Shown here in pieces: positions 26,439 to 34,684 of a DNA stretch of 64,000 bases. A program made the translations under genes and the position numbers. The stretch comes from Polynucleobacter bastaniensis (lineage in GTDB: Bacteria; Pseudomonadota; Gammaproteobacteria; Burkholderiales; Burkholderiaceae). The DNA lies in assembly GCF_018882205.1 (NCBI RefSeq), contig NZ_JACVOU010000002.1, forward strand, positions 124,001-188,000, given 5' to 3'. The notes under the pieces were generated by a model. The model was given only the letters and a program-made list of their open reading frames with translations. It was not told where the DNA came from and made no database searches. The stretch's first letter is position 1. Every line of letters starts with the position of its first letter.

Positions 26439-27218
26439 CTACGCGCTTTGTTTTTTTCGGATTGAGCGCTCAAGTGGGATGGTGTCTAGGTTAGGTTCTA
26501 GCGCCTCCCGTTCATCAAATACAAAGCAGGTGCCGGTGTAGTGTGCGGAGCCAACCTCTTCAAAGTACTTGAGTATGCCGCCCTCTAGCTGATAACTGTT
26601 TTGCATCCCGATCTCACGCATGTAGAGCCCAGATTTTTCACAGCGAATTCCGCCGGTACAAAAGCTCACTAAAGTTTTATCCGCTAACTCATCTTTATGA
26701 GCTGAAATTGCATCTGGAAATTCTGTAAATTTCTCGATATTAAAATGCAGTGCATTTTCAAAAGTCCCATACTCAACTTCAAAAGCATTACGTGTGTCCA
26801 CCATGACTACTGGGCGTCCTAAATCATCTGTACCGCGATCAAGCCACTCTTGTAATTTTTTTGGTGTGATGAAGTTTGCGCGACCCTCTTCTGGACGAAT
26901 CGCTGGGTGATTCATTCGAATGATTTCATTCTTAATTTTGACCAGCATCTTCTTGAAGGGCTGCGTTTCGGACCAGCTATCTTTGGTTTGAAGGGGTGCA
27001 AAGCGCGGATCCTGGCGCAAGTAATTTAGAAAGCCACGTAATTTGGGTTCGCTGCCAGCTAAGAACATATTGATACCCTCACCAGTCAAGAGAATGGTGC
27101 CCTTTAACTCGCTAGAATTACACTCATCTAGGATCTTGGCGCGTAGCTCAATTAAATTGTCAAGACTGACGAATAAGTAGGCGGCCACGTTCAAAATTGG
27201 TTTCATAGGTAATCTCAT
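26439..27218 (-). CDS. trhO: tRNA uridine(34) hydroxylase TrhO (rhodanese family YceA)
   Basis: Rhodanese-domain enzyme that hydroxylates wobble uridine-34 in tRNA. Product 259 residues from ATG 27218, which has GGAG just upstream; ATG 27206 (MKPILNVAAY) is an alternative. An N-terminal acylphosphatase-like domain (GTILLTGEGINMFLAG) is followed by the rhodanese domain with active-site loop SFCTGGIRCEKSG. The C-terminal CFVFDERE is typical; the extra zinc-like tail of some homologues is absent. Confidence 0.93.
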   Translation of the reverse strand: MRLPMKPILNVAAYLFVSLDNLIELRAKILDECNSSELKGTILLTGEGINMFLAGSEPKLRGFLNYLRQDPRFAPLQTKDSWSETQPFKKMLVKIKNEIIRMNHPAIRPEEGRANFITPKKLQEWLDRGTDDLGRPVVMVDTRNAFEVEYGTFENALHFNIEKFTEFPDAISAHKDELADKTLVSFCTGGIRCEKSGLYMREIGMQNSYQLEGGILKYFEEVGSAHYTGTCFVFDEREALEPNLDTIPLERSIRKKQSA

Positions 27219-27295
27219 CTTGCTCCGACATCTATTATCAAACAAGCGGCGAGGATGGGTGGTAATCTTGCAGTCTTAATAGAGGGAGATGATGC

Positions 27296-28294
27296 ATGCC
27301 GATTTACTTGAAAATAACTAAAAAAGCCCTTTTATTTGGCTTATTTATGATGTTCGCTGCTTCTTTTGCTAGCGCTCAAACTGCGGGTGTAGGCGCTTGG
27401 CCTACCCAAAAACCGATTCGCCTGATTGCTGTTTTCCCGCCAGGTGGCTCTGTGGATCAAGTGGCGCGTACCTTGGCTCCGGCTTTGCAGGCAGAATTGA
27501 AGCAAAACGTGATTGTTGAAAATATTGGCGGGGCATCTGGTGTGATCGGCACTGCTGCGATGACTAGGTCAGATCCTGATGGTTACACCTTCGCAGTGGT
27601 TTTTGACACGCACGGTGTCAATCCAATCCTTAAAGATAAGCTCCCGTACGACACGATTAAAGATATTGCGCCTGTGACCTTAATTGGTACTTCACCGATG
27701 GTATTGGTCGCGAGTAAGAATTCTGGGATCACCAGCTTTAAGCAGTTGGTAGACCAGTCTAAGGCTGGCAAACAATTTAGCTATGGATCTATTGGCATTG
27801 GTAGTTTGGGTCATTTAGCTATGGCGCGTTTGGCTAAGCAAGCAGGCTTTGATTGGAATCACGTTCCATACCGTGGTGGAGGCCCATTGATGCAAGATGT
27901 TCTGGGTGGCCAAGTTCAATTAGCTGTTGGTTCAGAATTCCTAGTCAAGCCCCATGTTGATAGTGGCGGTGTTATTCCCTTAGTCATCACTACCGCTAAA
28001 AGATCCCCTGAGTTACCGAATGTGCCAACGATTGCTGAAAGTGGTTTCCCTGGATTTAATGCGCCAGCATGGTGGGCAGTTTTGGCTCCAGGAAAAACTC
28101 CACCTGCAATTGTGAATGCCATGAATATAGCTGTTACCAAAGCATTAAAAACACCTGCCGTATCAGAGAAACTGAAGTCTCAAGGGATTCAAATTGTGGC
28201 AGGCAACCCAGAAACTTTACGTGACTTTATCGGCAAGCAAATTGCGGTATGGGGCAAGTTTGTGATTGAAAACAATATTAAAGAAACACAATAA
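27296..28294 (+). CDS. Bug/TctC-family periplasmic solute-binding protein
   Basis: 332-residue Bug receptor with signal peptide ending SFASAQ (about residue 27), then WPTQKPIRLIAVFPPGGSVDQVAR. VPYRGGGPLMQDVLGG is the ligand-loop motif. It is three bases upstream of the carboxymuconolactone-decarboxylase-like gene, so the two are clearly co-transcribed and perhaps share a substrate. Preceded by a GAGGGAG ribosome site. Confidence 0.93.
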   Translation: MPIYLKITKKALLFGLFMMFAASFASAQTAGVGAWPTQKPIRLIAVFPPGGSVDQVARTLAPALQAELKQNVIVENIGGASGVIGTAAMTRSDPDGYTFAVVFDTHGVNPILKDKLPYDTIKDIAPVTLIGTSPMVLVASKNSGITSFKQLVDQSKAGKQFSYGSIGIGSLGHLAMARLAKQAGFDWNHVPYRGGGPLMQDVLGGQVQLAVGSEFLVKPHVDSGGVIPLVITTAKRSPELPNVPTIAESGFPGFNAPAWWAVLAPGKTPPAIVNAMNIAVTKALKTPAVSEKLKSQGIQIVAGNPETLRDFIGKQIAVWGKFVIENNIKETQ

Positions 28295-28297
28295 GGA

Positions 28298-28855
28298 ATG
28301 GATATGAGTGAACGTTTAATTCCTTATCAGCCGATGGACTTGGCTGAGCCTGCTGAGTTGGTGGCAGCTATTCGTAAAAGACGTGGTGGTCAGTTCATTA
28401 ATTTGGATCGTATGCTTTTACATAGCACCCCTATCGCCGAGGGATGGAATCATTTTGTGGGCGAGATCCGTAATAACCTTTCCTTAGATCCGAAGCTGCG
28501 TGAGCTTGCGATGTGCGGGGTGGCTGTTCTTAATGGCGCTGAATATGAGTTTTTTCACCATGCCCCGCCGTTTATCAAGGCAGGTGGTACTGAAGAGCAA
28601 GTTCAAGCACTGCGTTTAATTGGCCAGCCAAGTTTTCCTAGCACCTTATTCTCTGCTGTAGAGAATGATGCTGTAGCACTCACGTTTCAGATGACGCGCA
28701 ATATTCAGGTGGATAGCGCTCTGATGAAGCGTTTGCAGGCTACTTTGGGTAATACCGATACTGTTGAGCTTGTCACTGTAGTGGCAGCTTACAACATGGT
28801 CTCTCGGTTTTTGATCGCCTTAGATGTCAATCCCGAGGAACACCCTCCTGAGTAA
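28298..28855 (+). CDS. Carboxymuconolactone decarboxylase family protein
   Basis: AhpD-like helical protein of 185 residues. The family segment LDPKLRELAMCGVAVLNGAEYEFFHH is visible in parts; it has a lone Cys and no CxxC, so it is not an AhpD-type peroxidase partner and is closer to the decarboxylase-like branch. A second in-frame ATG at 28304 is an equally good start. It sits between the Bug gene and a methyltransferase gene with 3-base gaps on both sides. Reaction unknown. Confidence 0.83.
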   Translation: MDMSERLIPYQPMDLAEPAELVAAIRKRRGGQFINLDRMLLHSTPIAEGWNHFVGEIRNNLSLDPKLRELAMCGVAVLNGAEYEFFHHAPPFIKAGGTEEQVQALRLIGQPSFPSTLFSAVENDAVALTFQMTRNIQVDSALMKRLQATLGNTDTVELVTVVAAYNMVSRFLIALDVNPEEHPPE

Positions 28856-28858
28856 TTC

Positions 28859-30058
28859 ATGAACCAGGGCGGCTCCATTCACTGGGAAGAGGGTGGCCAG
28901 AACTGTAAAGCAGTTTGGCATTCTGAAAATGGCATCGCAGCACATAAAAAAGTGGTGACTGCCGACGATACATTAACGGCGGATGATGCCTATCATTTGG
29001 CATGTGAAGGTACAGCTATTCTCTGGAAGGGTGATTTTCAAAATGCCCGACAGCTATTGCAGGCCTTGGTTCGACGTATAGATAAACCATCAAAAAAATC
29101 AAAGCGTGCCGGCAAGAGGGTGGATAAGTCTACTGATGCCACTCCCAAGAAAACAGCAAAAGATATTTTTAATCAACACCGCCTGATTCAATCTCAGCGT
29201 GCCCGAATATTGGGGATGTTGTTAATTCAATGCAATGCGGATCACACTATCCCCTTACGTCGTGCGCCCGATATCACGCAAGCATGTGTAGAGGCATATG
29301 GCATCGTTGATCAGTCTTATGTAGTTTCTTTACGTGAACTTTTAGGCGTGATTAGCGCTTATGAGTGGCGCAAGAATGGATTGCCTATTCTGGCTGATGA
29401 AAATGGCGAGCCAATTTACGTTCACCCGCATTATGGCGTTTTCTCACCCGTTCGCGGCGAGTACATTGAGTTAGTTTGTAGCGCCCCTTTGCCCAAATCC
29501 CTTGATGGGGCGTCCACAGCTTTTGACATTGGCGTAGGTACTGGCGTGCTATCGATTATTTTGGCCATGCGAGATGTCCAAAAAATTGTTGCCACCGATC
29601 AAGATGAGCGAGCGCTTATATGTGCCAAAGAAAATATTGCACTCTTGGACTTGGGTTCTCAAATAGACATTGTGAAGGCCAATTTATTTCCAGCAGGAAA
29701 GGCTTCATTAATTGTCTGTAACCCGCCATGGGTGCCTGCAAGGCCCAGCTCCTTATTAGAGCATGCGGTCTATGATCCAGAAAGTCAGATGCTCAAAGGA
29801 TTTTTAGCGGGATTGAAAGATCATTTGCTACCCCAAGGTGAGGGCTGGTTGATTCTGTCTGATTTAGCTGAACATCTTGAGCTCAGATCCCGACAAGAGT
29901 TGCTCTCTTGGATTGAAGATGCCGGATTAGTTGTTCTTGAACGCATTGACACCAAACCAAAACATCCGAAGGCATTTGATGAATCGGACTCTCTTCATTT
30001 TGCAAGAGCAGCTGAAATCACTTCACTCTGGCGCTTACAAATTCATCAGAAGTATTAG
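28859..30058 (+). CDS. Class I SAM-dependent methyltransferase with NPPW motif
   Basis: 399-residue protein. The N-terminal half is a poorly conserved helical region with a Lys-rich linker (about 82-105). The C-terminal half is a Rossmann methyltransferase with SAM motif AFDIGVGTGVLSIILA, acidic loop ATDQDERAL and IVCNPPWVPA. NPPW/Y marks N-methylation of amide or adenine nitrogen (HemK/PrmC/RlmF-like). The target is unknown; protein or rRNA both possible. It is the last gene of the Bug/CMD transcript. Confidence 0.85.
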   Translation: MNQGGSIHWEEGGQNCKAVWHSENGIAAHKKVVTADDTLTADDAYHLACEGTAILWKGDFQNARQLLQALVRRIDKPSKKSKRAGKRVDKSTDATPKKTAKDIFNQHRLIQSQRARILGMLLIQCNADHTIPLRRAPDITQACVEAYGIVDQSYVVSLRELLGVISAYEWRKNGLPILADENGEPIYVHPHYGVFSPVRGEYIELVCSAPLPKSLDGASTAFDIGVGTGVLSIILAMRDVQKIVATDQDERALICAKENIALLDLGSQIDIVKANLFPAGKASLIVCNPPWVPARPSSLLEHAVYDPESQMLKGFLAGLKDHLLPQGEGWLILSDLAEHLELRSRQELLSWIEDAGLVVLERIDTKPKHPKAFDESDSLHFARAAEITSLWRLQIHQKY

Positions 30059-30151
30059 CTTCAACTATTGAACTCCCTGAATGCCCTTTAAGCCTGCGGG
30101 CCTTTTAATTTAATGGGGTTGTTGGCCGGCAGAACATCTAATAAAATAAAT

Positions 30152-30170
30152 GAGAATGATTATCATCATT
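30152..30170 (+). promoter_or_regulatory. Fur box upstream of the iron-uptake locus
   Basis: GAGAATGATTATCATCATT matches the 19-bp Fur consensus at 15 positions, including the central ATGAT-ATCAT inverted repeat. It lies 36 bases upstream of the TonB-like gene, in the right place to repress tonB-like, hemP and the receptor when iron is sufficient. Confidence 0.8.
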
Positions 30171-30205
30171 TATTATTGAGTTGATGTATGTAAGGGCTTT
30201 GTTTC

Positions 30206-30769
30206 TTGATAGGAAAAAAATTAAAGATTAGTGCGTCTAAGCTCATCCCTCTTTGGGTAATTGGGGTGCATATTTCTATTATTTTTGGGGTGGGAATATT
30301 TCAACAGAAGACTTCGCAGACTTTTGCACCAGAAAGGCTCCCTCTCAGTTTGAGGGACTCGCTTGATCATCGCGCTGTATCCAAAGTATCAAAACAAACT
30401 CAGGACATCAATACTACTTATAGTTATCTTGCATCAACGATTGCGAAGGACCAAAGTAATCATGAGTCGAGAATATCGTCTCCAGCAGTGAAAACCTTTC
30501 GTGATAGAGACATATTTTTAAATCCAAAACCGATTTACCCCCTCTTAAGCAGGCGTATGCGTGAGCAAGGGGCCGTTCACCTCAAGTTATGTATTGATGA
30601 GCGAGGGGATGTGGAAAGTGTTCAGTTAGCTAAAAGTTCTGGCTATGAAAAACTCGATAGATCCGCCATGGACGGTGTTAGACAGTGGAAATTTTCTGCT
30701 CTAGAGTCTCAGGATCAGACCATATCTCACTGCTACCATCTCCCGATCCACTTCAGGCTAGAGACTTAA
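30206..30769 (+). CDS. TonB-like energy transducer (C-terminal TonB domain)
   Basis: 187-residue inner-membrane anchored protein that should energise the downstream outer-membrane receptor. It starts at TTG (an in-frame stop at 30191 rules out an upstream ATG) after AAGGG. One helix (about 13-32) is followed by a Ser/Thr/Gln-rich periplasmic stretch of about 80 residues without the usual Pro-Glu/Pro-Lys repeats. The C-terminal TonB fold follows: PIYPLLSRRMREQGAVHLKL...SSGYEKLDRSAMDGVRQWKF. No exbB/exbD genes are adjacent. Confidence 0.85.
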   Translation: MIGKKLKISASKLIPLWVIGVHISIIFGVGIFQQKTSQTFAPERLPLSLRDSLDHRAVSKVSKQTQDINTTYSYLASTIAKDQSNHESRISSPAVKTFRDRDIFLNPKPIYPLLSRRMREQGAVHLKLCIDERGDVESVQLAKSSGYEKLDRSAMDGVRQWKFSALESQDQTISHCYHLPIHFRLET

Positions 30770-30770
30770 A

Positions 30771-30947
30771 TTGAAACCAGAGTTAAATGTCTCGACAGCA
30801 GATTTTGTAAATCCTCAATTGAGCTTAGATAAGGTGATTGCCAGTACGACTTTGTTTGGCAAAGAGAAAACCGTTGTCATCATCCATGATGGCGAAAGAT
30901 ATGTTTTAAGAATTACTAAATTAAAGAAGCTCATTTTGACTAAATAA
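30771..30947 (+). CDS. hemP: Hemin uptake protein HemP/HmuP
   Basis: A 58-residue protein too short for most ORF cut-offs, starting at TTG one base after the TonB-like stop. Its C-terminal half gives the HemP signature: LFGKEKTVVIIHDGERYVL, then RITKLKKLILTK. In other proteobacteria HemP/HmuP helps expression of the heme receptor gene by acting at its promoter. Here it lies between a TonB-like gene and a TonB-dependent receptor under a Fur box, which fits. The start is uncertain because no in-frame ATG exists. Confidence 0.82.
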   Translation: MKPELNVSTADFVNPQLSLDKVIASTTLFGKEKTVVIIHDGERYVLRITKLKKLILTK

Positions 30948-31031
30948 CAACGTACTAATTTATTAGCCAGCAAAAGTATTTTGATATGCGATTAGCCAGC
31001 GATTTGATGTTTTTATCACTGGAGATTACAT

Positions 31032-33089
31032 ATGAAGCAAAAAAAATTAGTCTGGGCTTTACGCTTGGCCTTGATTTGTGGGTGTTCCTTGAGCCCGTGT
31101 ATTCAGGCTAAGGAAATAGATTTACCAAGAATGGATATTGTCGGCAGCGAGGAAAATGCGCGTTCGAAAATTCCGGGTACAGTCGACGTAATTAATCAAA
31201 AGCAGCTGGAGTTACTTCAGCCCTTATCCATTCAGGATGCCCTAAAAACTATTCCGGGTATCAATATCCGGGGTGATGAAGGTGGCTTAGGCTCTATTCC
31301 TAATATTGGGATTCGTGGGCTAAATCCTAGTCGCAGTCAGAAGGTATTGTTGCTGGAGGATGGTGCACCTATTCATCCTAGCCTATTTATTTCTAGCGCT
31401 TCTTATTACAGCCCGCCCGTTGATCGTATGAGTGGCATTGAAGTTTTAAAGGGGGCATCAGGCTTGCAGTATGGCCCGTCTAATATTGGTGGGGTTATTA
31501 ATTACCTCACCAAGACTCCAGAGGAGGGCTTTAAGCTCTCTGGAAAAGCGGGTAACTATGGTTACCAATTTGCTCAAATTGAGGCCGGCGGTAAGTCGGA
31601 AAGTAATGGAGCTATCGCAGGCATTAATATCATTAAGTCAGAGAGTGATGGATACCAAGGTAATGGTTTCAGGATGTACGACATTCTCTTCAAGGGTGGG
31701 GTGGCCATTGATCAAAACCAATGGCTAAGCCTCAAATATACCCACTATGACAACAATATCAATACCTCATATGTTGGCTTGAGACCAAATCAATATGACG
31801 CTCGATTTTCAGGAAACCCTGCTCCTAATGATTACTTTGTTACGCAGAGAAATGCTGTAGATCTGAATCACTCTTGGGAGCTTGGTACTGGAACAAAAAT
31901 GAACACCTTGCTGTATTGGAGTCGCCTGGACCGAGATTACTGGCGTCAAGCCATCAGTGGTCGCACTGCGGATAAAACTAGTTTTACTCTTTGCAATGGT
32001 AGCAATGATTGTATGTTTGGGCGTAATCGTGAATTTCAAATGCTCGGAGTGGATTCACGAGTGACTCATGCTTATGAGGCAATGGGCATAGGTAACGAAT
32101 TTGAATTCGGACTGCGCTTGCATACTGAGACGCAATCAAACCAGCTTGTGGCATCCCAAAGCCTGGCTAAGTCTGGCAGAGTATCCAGTCATGAGGAAAA
32201 TAAAGCCAATTCAGTGGCCCTGTTTGCACAAAATAGATTTTTGCTATCAAAAGACTTTGCAGTTACTCCGGGGTTGCGCATTGAAAGTTATAACCAGTCT
32301 CGAAATAATGTCCTGACTGAAATCTCAGGTAGCGCAAAGAATTTAGAAACTGTGCCGCAAATTGGAGCAAGCTGGCAACTGATTCCAGAATTACAGCTTT
32401 ATTCAAGCGTATATAAAGGATTTGCGCCCGCTCAATTAGCAACTGCCATTAGTGAAAAAGGCGTGGATCAGCAATTGGATCCTGAGAGATCAACTAACTT
32501 CGAGTTCGGTCTACGGGGTGTCAATAATGGGTTCAGCTATGATGCGGCAATATTTAGCATGAACTTTAGCAATCAAATCGTCAATCAAAGTCTAGCTGCG
32601 GGTATTACCAAAGCAAACGGTGGCAAGAGCTTACATCAGGGTATGGAATTATCTTTAGCTTATGCACTTCAATCCGGATGGGGTCTGAATGGGAATCTGA
32701 CTTACATTCCTGTCGCTAAATTTGTTGGTAATTCATCTATGGGAAAAGATGGAAACCGTATCCCATACACATCAGAGTTGGTATCGAATTTAGGTGTCAG
32801 CTATCAGAAAAATGGCCTCAACACTTTAGTTAGTCTGAATTACTTATCGTCTCAATTTGCTGATTCGGCAAATACTGCTTTACCAAACTCCATTGGGACT
32901 CTGGGGGAAATTCCTGCCATCACCACTGTTAATTGGAGTGCGAATTATGCAATCAATAAAAGTTTGAAAGTATTTGGTGTGGTGAATAACCTGTTAAACA
33001 AGCGCTATATTTCCAGTAGAAGTCCTGATGGGATTTTTGCTGGCGCACCCATCAATTTTCAGGCGGGTATGAGTTACCAGTTTTTCTGA
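31032..33089 (+). CDS. TonB-dependent outer-membrane receptor (ferric-citrate/siderophore type)
   Basis: 685-residue beta-barrel receptor. It has a signal peptide ending at IQA (about 27), a TonB box-like segment IDLPRMDIVG, plug domain with DALKTIPGINIRGD and GIEVLKGASGLQYGPSNIGG, and a 22-strand barrel ending in aromatic SYQFF. It lacks the extra N-terminal signalling domain of FecA, and there is no FecIR pair. The barrel segment YVGLRPNQYDARF resembles FecA-like receptors, but HemP next door leaves heme as an alternative ligand. Iron-regulated through the upstream Fur box. Confidence 0.92.
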   Translation: MKQKKLVWALRLALICGCSLSPCIQAKEIDLPRMDIVGSEENARSKIPGTVDVINQKQLELLQPLSIQDALKTIPGINIRGDEGGLGSIPNIGIRGLNPSRSQKVLLLEDGAPIHPSLFISSASYYSPPVDRMSGIEVLKGASGLQYGPSNIGGVINYLTKTPEEGFKLSGKAGNYGYQFAQIEAGGKSESNGAIAGINIIKSESDGYQGNGFRMYDILFKGGVAIDQNQWLSLKYTHYDNNINTSYVGLRPNQYDARFSGNPAPNDYFVTQRNAVDLNHSWELGTGTKMNTLLYWSRLDRDYWRQAISGRTADKTSFTLCNGSNDCMFGRNREFQMLGVDSRVTHAYEAMGIGNEFEFGLRLHTETQSNQLVASQSLAKSGRVSSHEENKANSVALFAQNRFLLSKDFAVTPGLRIESYNQSRNNVLTEISGSAKNLETVPQIGASWQLIPELQLYSSVYKGFAPAQLATAISEKGVDQQLDPERSTNFEFGLRGVNNGFSYDAAIFSMNFSNQIVNQSLAAGITKANGGKSLHQGMELSLAYALQSGWGLNGNLTYIPVAKFVGNSSMGKDGNRIPYTSELVSNLGVSYQKNGLNTLVSLNYLSSQFADSANTALPNSIGTLGEIPAITTVNWSANYAINKSLKVFGVVNNLLNKRYISSRSPDGIFAGAPINFQAGMSYQFF

Positions 33090-33130
33090 TGCGGTAAATA
33101 GCTTGTAGTCAGTTTTTCTATCTCGGCCAA

Positions 33131-33553
33131 TTATTTAGCAAATAGCTGGCTGGGATCCTCAAATGCCTTGAACTCCAAAGCATTACCAGCGGGATCGAGA
33201 AAGAACATGGTGGCTTGCTCACCCACTTTTCCTTTAAAGCGAATCTGCGGCTCAATGATGAACTTCATGCCGCTGCTACTTAATTTATCGGCTAATGCAT
33301 GCCAATCTGGCATCGTCAGTACCACTCCAAAGTGTTTTACGGGAACTTGATGTCCGTCAACCTCATTTGAGGCTGCATGACTGCATTCTTCAGGTGCTAG
33401 GTGGGCAACTAATTGGTGCCCAAAGAAATCAAAATCAATCCATTCATCGGAGCTACGACCTTCTGCGCAGCCTAAGGTGCTGCCGTAAAAAGTACGAGCT
33501 GCTTCCAGGTTGTCTACAGGAAAAGCCAGGTGAAAAGGTTGAATGTTTGACAT
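33131..33553 (-). CDS. VOC family (glyoxalase/dioxygenase-like) protein
   Basis: Compact vicinal-oxygen-chelate protein of 140 residues with two beta-alpha-beta3 modules; [18 protein letters not shown] opens the first and [15 protein letters not shown] closes the second. Metal ligands are plausible in the first-strand His and the final Glu. ATG 33553 is preceded by AAGGA at six bases, so it is preferred to a TTG at 33568. Substrate unknown. Confidence 0.88.
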   Translation of the reverse strand: MSNIQPFHLAFPVDNLEAARTFYGSTLGCAEGRSSDEWIDFDFFGHQLVAHLAPEECSHAASNEVDGHQVPVKHFGVVLTMPDWHALADKLSSSGMKFIIEPQIRFKGKVGEQATMFFLDPAGNALEFKAFEDPSQLFAK

Positions 33554-33662
33554 AACGGTCCTTGGCAAGATGTGGAATTGAGCTCAGCTAGCTTAAATGG
33601 ATGTGATTGTGAAGTTTAGTATATTGAGAGCATAAATATAAAACTGTGACTTGGAGACAAAA

Positions 33663-34652
33663 ATGATCACTTTTCGATTGAGTAAGCTTTGCCGTTCTAT
33701 CGCCCAGGCAACCCTCATCCTGAGCTTTTCTGGTTTGGTGCATGCCGCTTATCCGGACAGGCCAATCAAACTCATCGTGCCCTATCCTCCTGGTGGGGCT
33801 ACCGATGTCATTGGACGAATTCTAGCCAAGAATTTAGGCGACTCTTTGGGTCAGCAAGTGTTGGTTGAGAATCGCAGTGGAGCTGGTGGCAATATCGGTG
33901 CCGAAGCGGTGGCTAAAGCAAATCCAGATGGCTACACCTTATTGATGGGCGCAGTCACCTCACATTCCACTATGGCAACGCTTGAAAAGGGCAAGTTACG
34001 TTACGATCTTCTGAAGGATTTCACTCCAGTCATGATTGTGGGTTCTGTGCCTTTGGTGGTGGTAGTGAACCCCAATGTTCCTGTAAGAACCTTAAAGGGT
34101 TTAGTGGATTACGCAAAAGCCAATCCAGACAAATTAAATTACGCCTCTTCAGGCGCGGGTGCACCACAGAGAATGGGTGCGGAAATTTTCCAAAAAGAAG
34201 CGGGTCTCAAAATCACGCACGTGCCATACAAGGGTAGTGGCCCAGCCATGACCGATTTGGTTGCAGGACAAGTCAACATGATGGTAGAAACGGTTCCTGC
34301 TGCATTGCCGTTTATCAACACTGGGCAATTACGTCCTTTAGCGGTGACAACGGCAAAACGTATTTCGATGTTGCCTGATGTTCCTACGACTGCTGAATCT
34401 GGTATGCCCACTCTGGAAGTGAGTTCTACCTTTGGTGTTCTAGCGCCAGTCAGTACACCCATACCTATCGTTGATCAGTTGAATAGTGCTATCGCTAAAC
34501 TATTACTCAATCCTGAGGTGAAGGAAGCATTTCTGAAGCAAGGTGTTTATGCTGCAGCGCCAACCAAGCCCAAGAAATCAGCTGAATTGCTAGCTACTGA
34601 AGTGAAGCGTTGGGAAAAAGTCATTAGAGAAGCTGATATCAAAGCTGAGTAA
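33663..34652 (+). CDS. Bug/TctC-family periplasmic solute-binding protein
   Basis: 329-residue Bug receptor; ATG 33663 has GGAG six bases upstream. The signal peptide ends near VHAA (about 27), then YPDRPIKLIVPYPPGGATDVIGR. VPYKGSGPAMTDLVAG lies mid-protein. It is 32 bases upstream of a sugar-acid dehydratase gene on the same strand, so a sugar acid such as arabinonate or xylonate is a reasonable ligand (inference). Confidence 0.93.
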   Translation: MITFRLSKLCRSIAQATLILSFSGLVHAAYPDRPIKLIVPYPPGGATDVIGRILAKNLGDSLGQQVLVENRSGAGGNIGAEAVAKANPDGYTLLMGAVTSHSTMATLEKGKLRYDLLKDFTPVMIVGSVPLVVVVNPNVPVRTLKGLVDYAKANPDKLNYASSGAGAPQRMGAEIFQKEAGLKITHVPYKGSGPAMTDLVAGQVNMMVETVPAALPFINTGQLRPLAVTTAKRISMLPDVPTTAESGMPTLEVSSTFGVLAPVSTPIPIVDQLNSAIAKLLLNPEVKEAFLKQGVYAAAPTKPKKSAELLATEVKRWEKVIREADIKAE

Positions 34653-34684
34653 GCACCATTTATTTTTAAGTTAAAGAATGATTT

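Noticed and set aside
30079-30112. Terminator after the NPPW methyltransferase
   Set aside because: The AAGCC/GGCCTT arms pair for only three bases in register; too weak to call.
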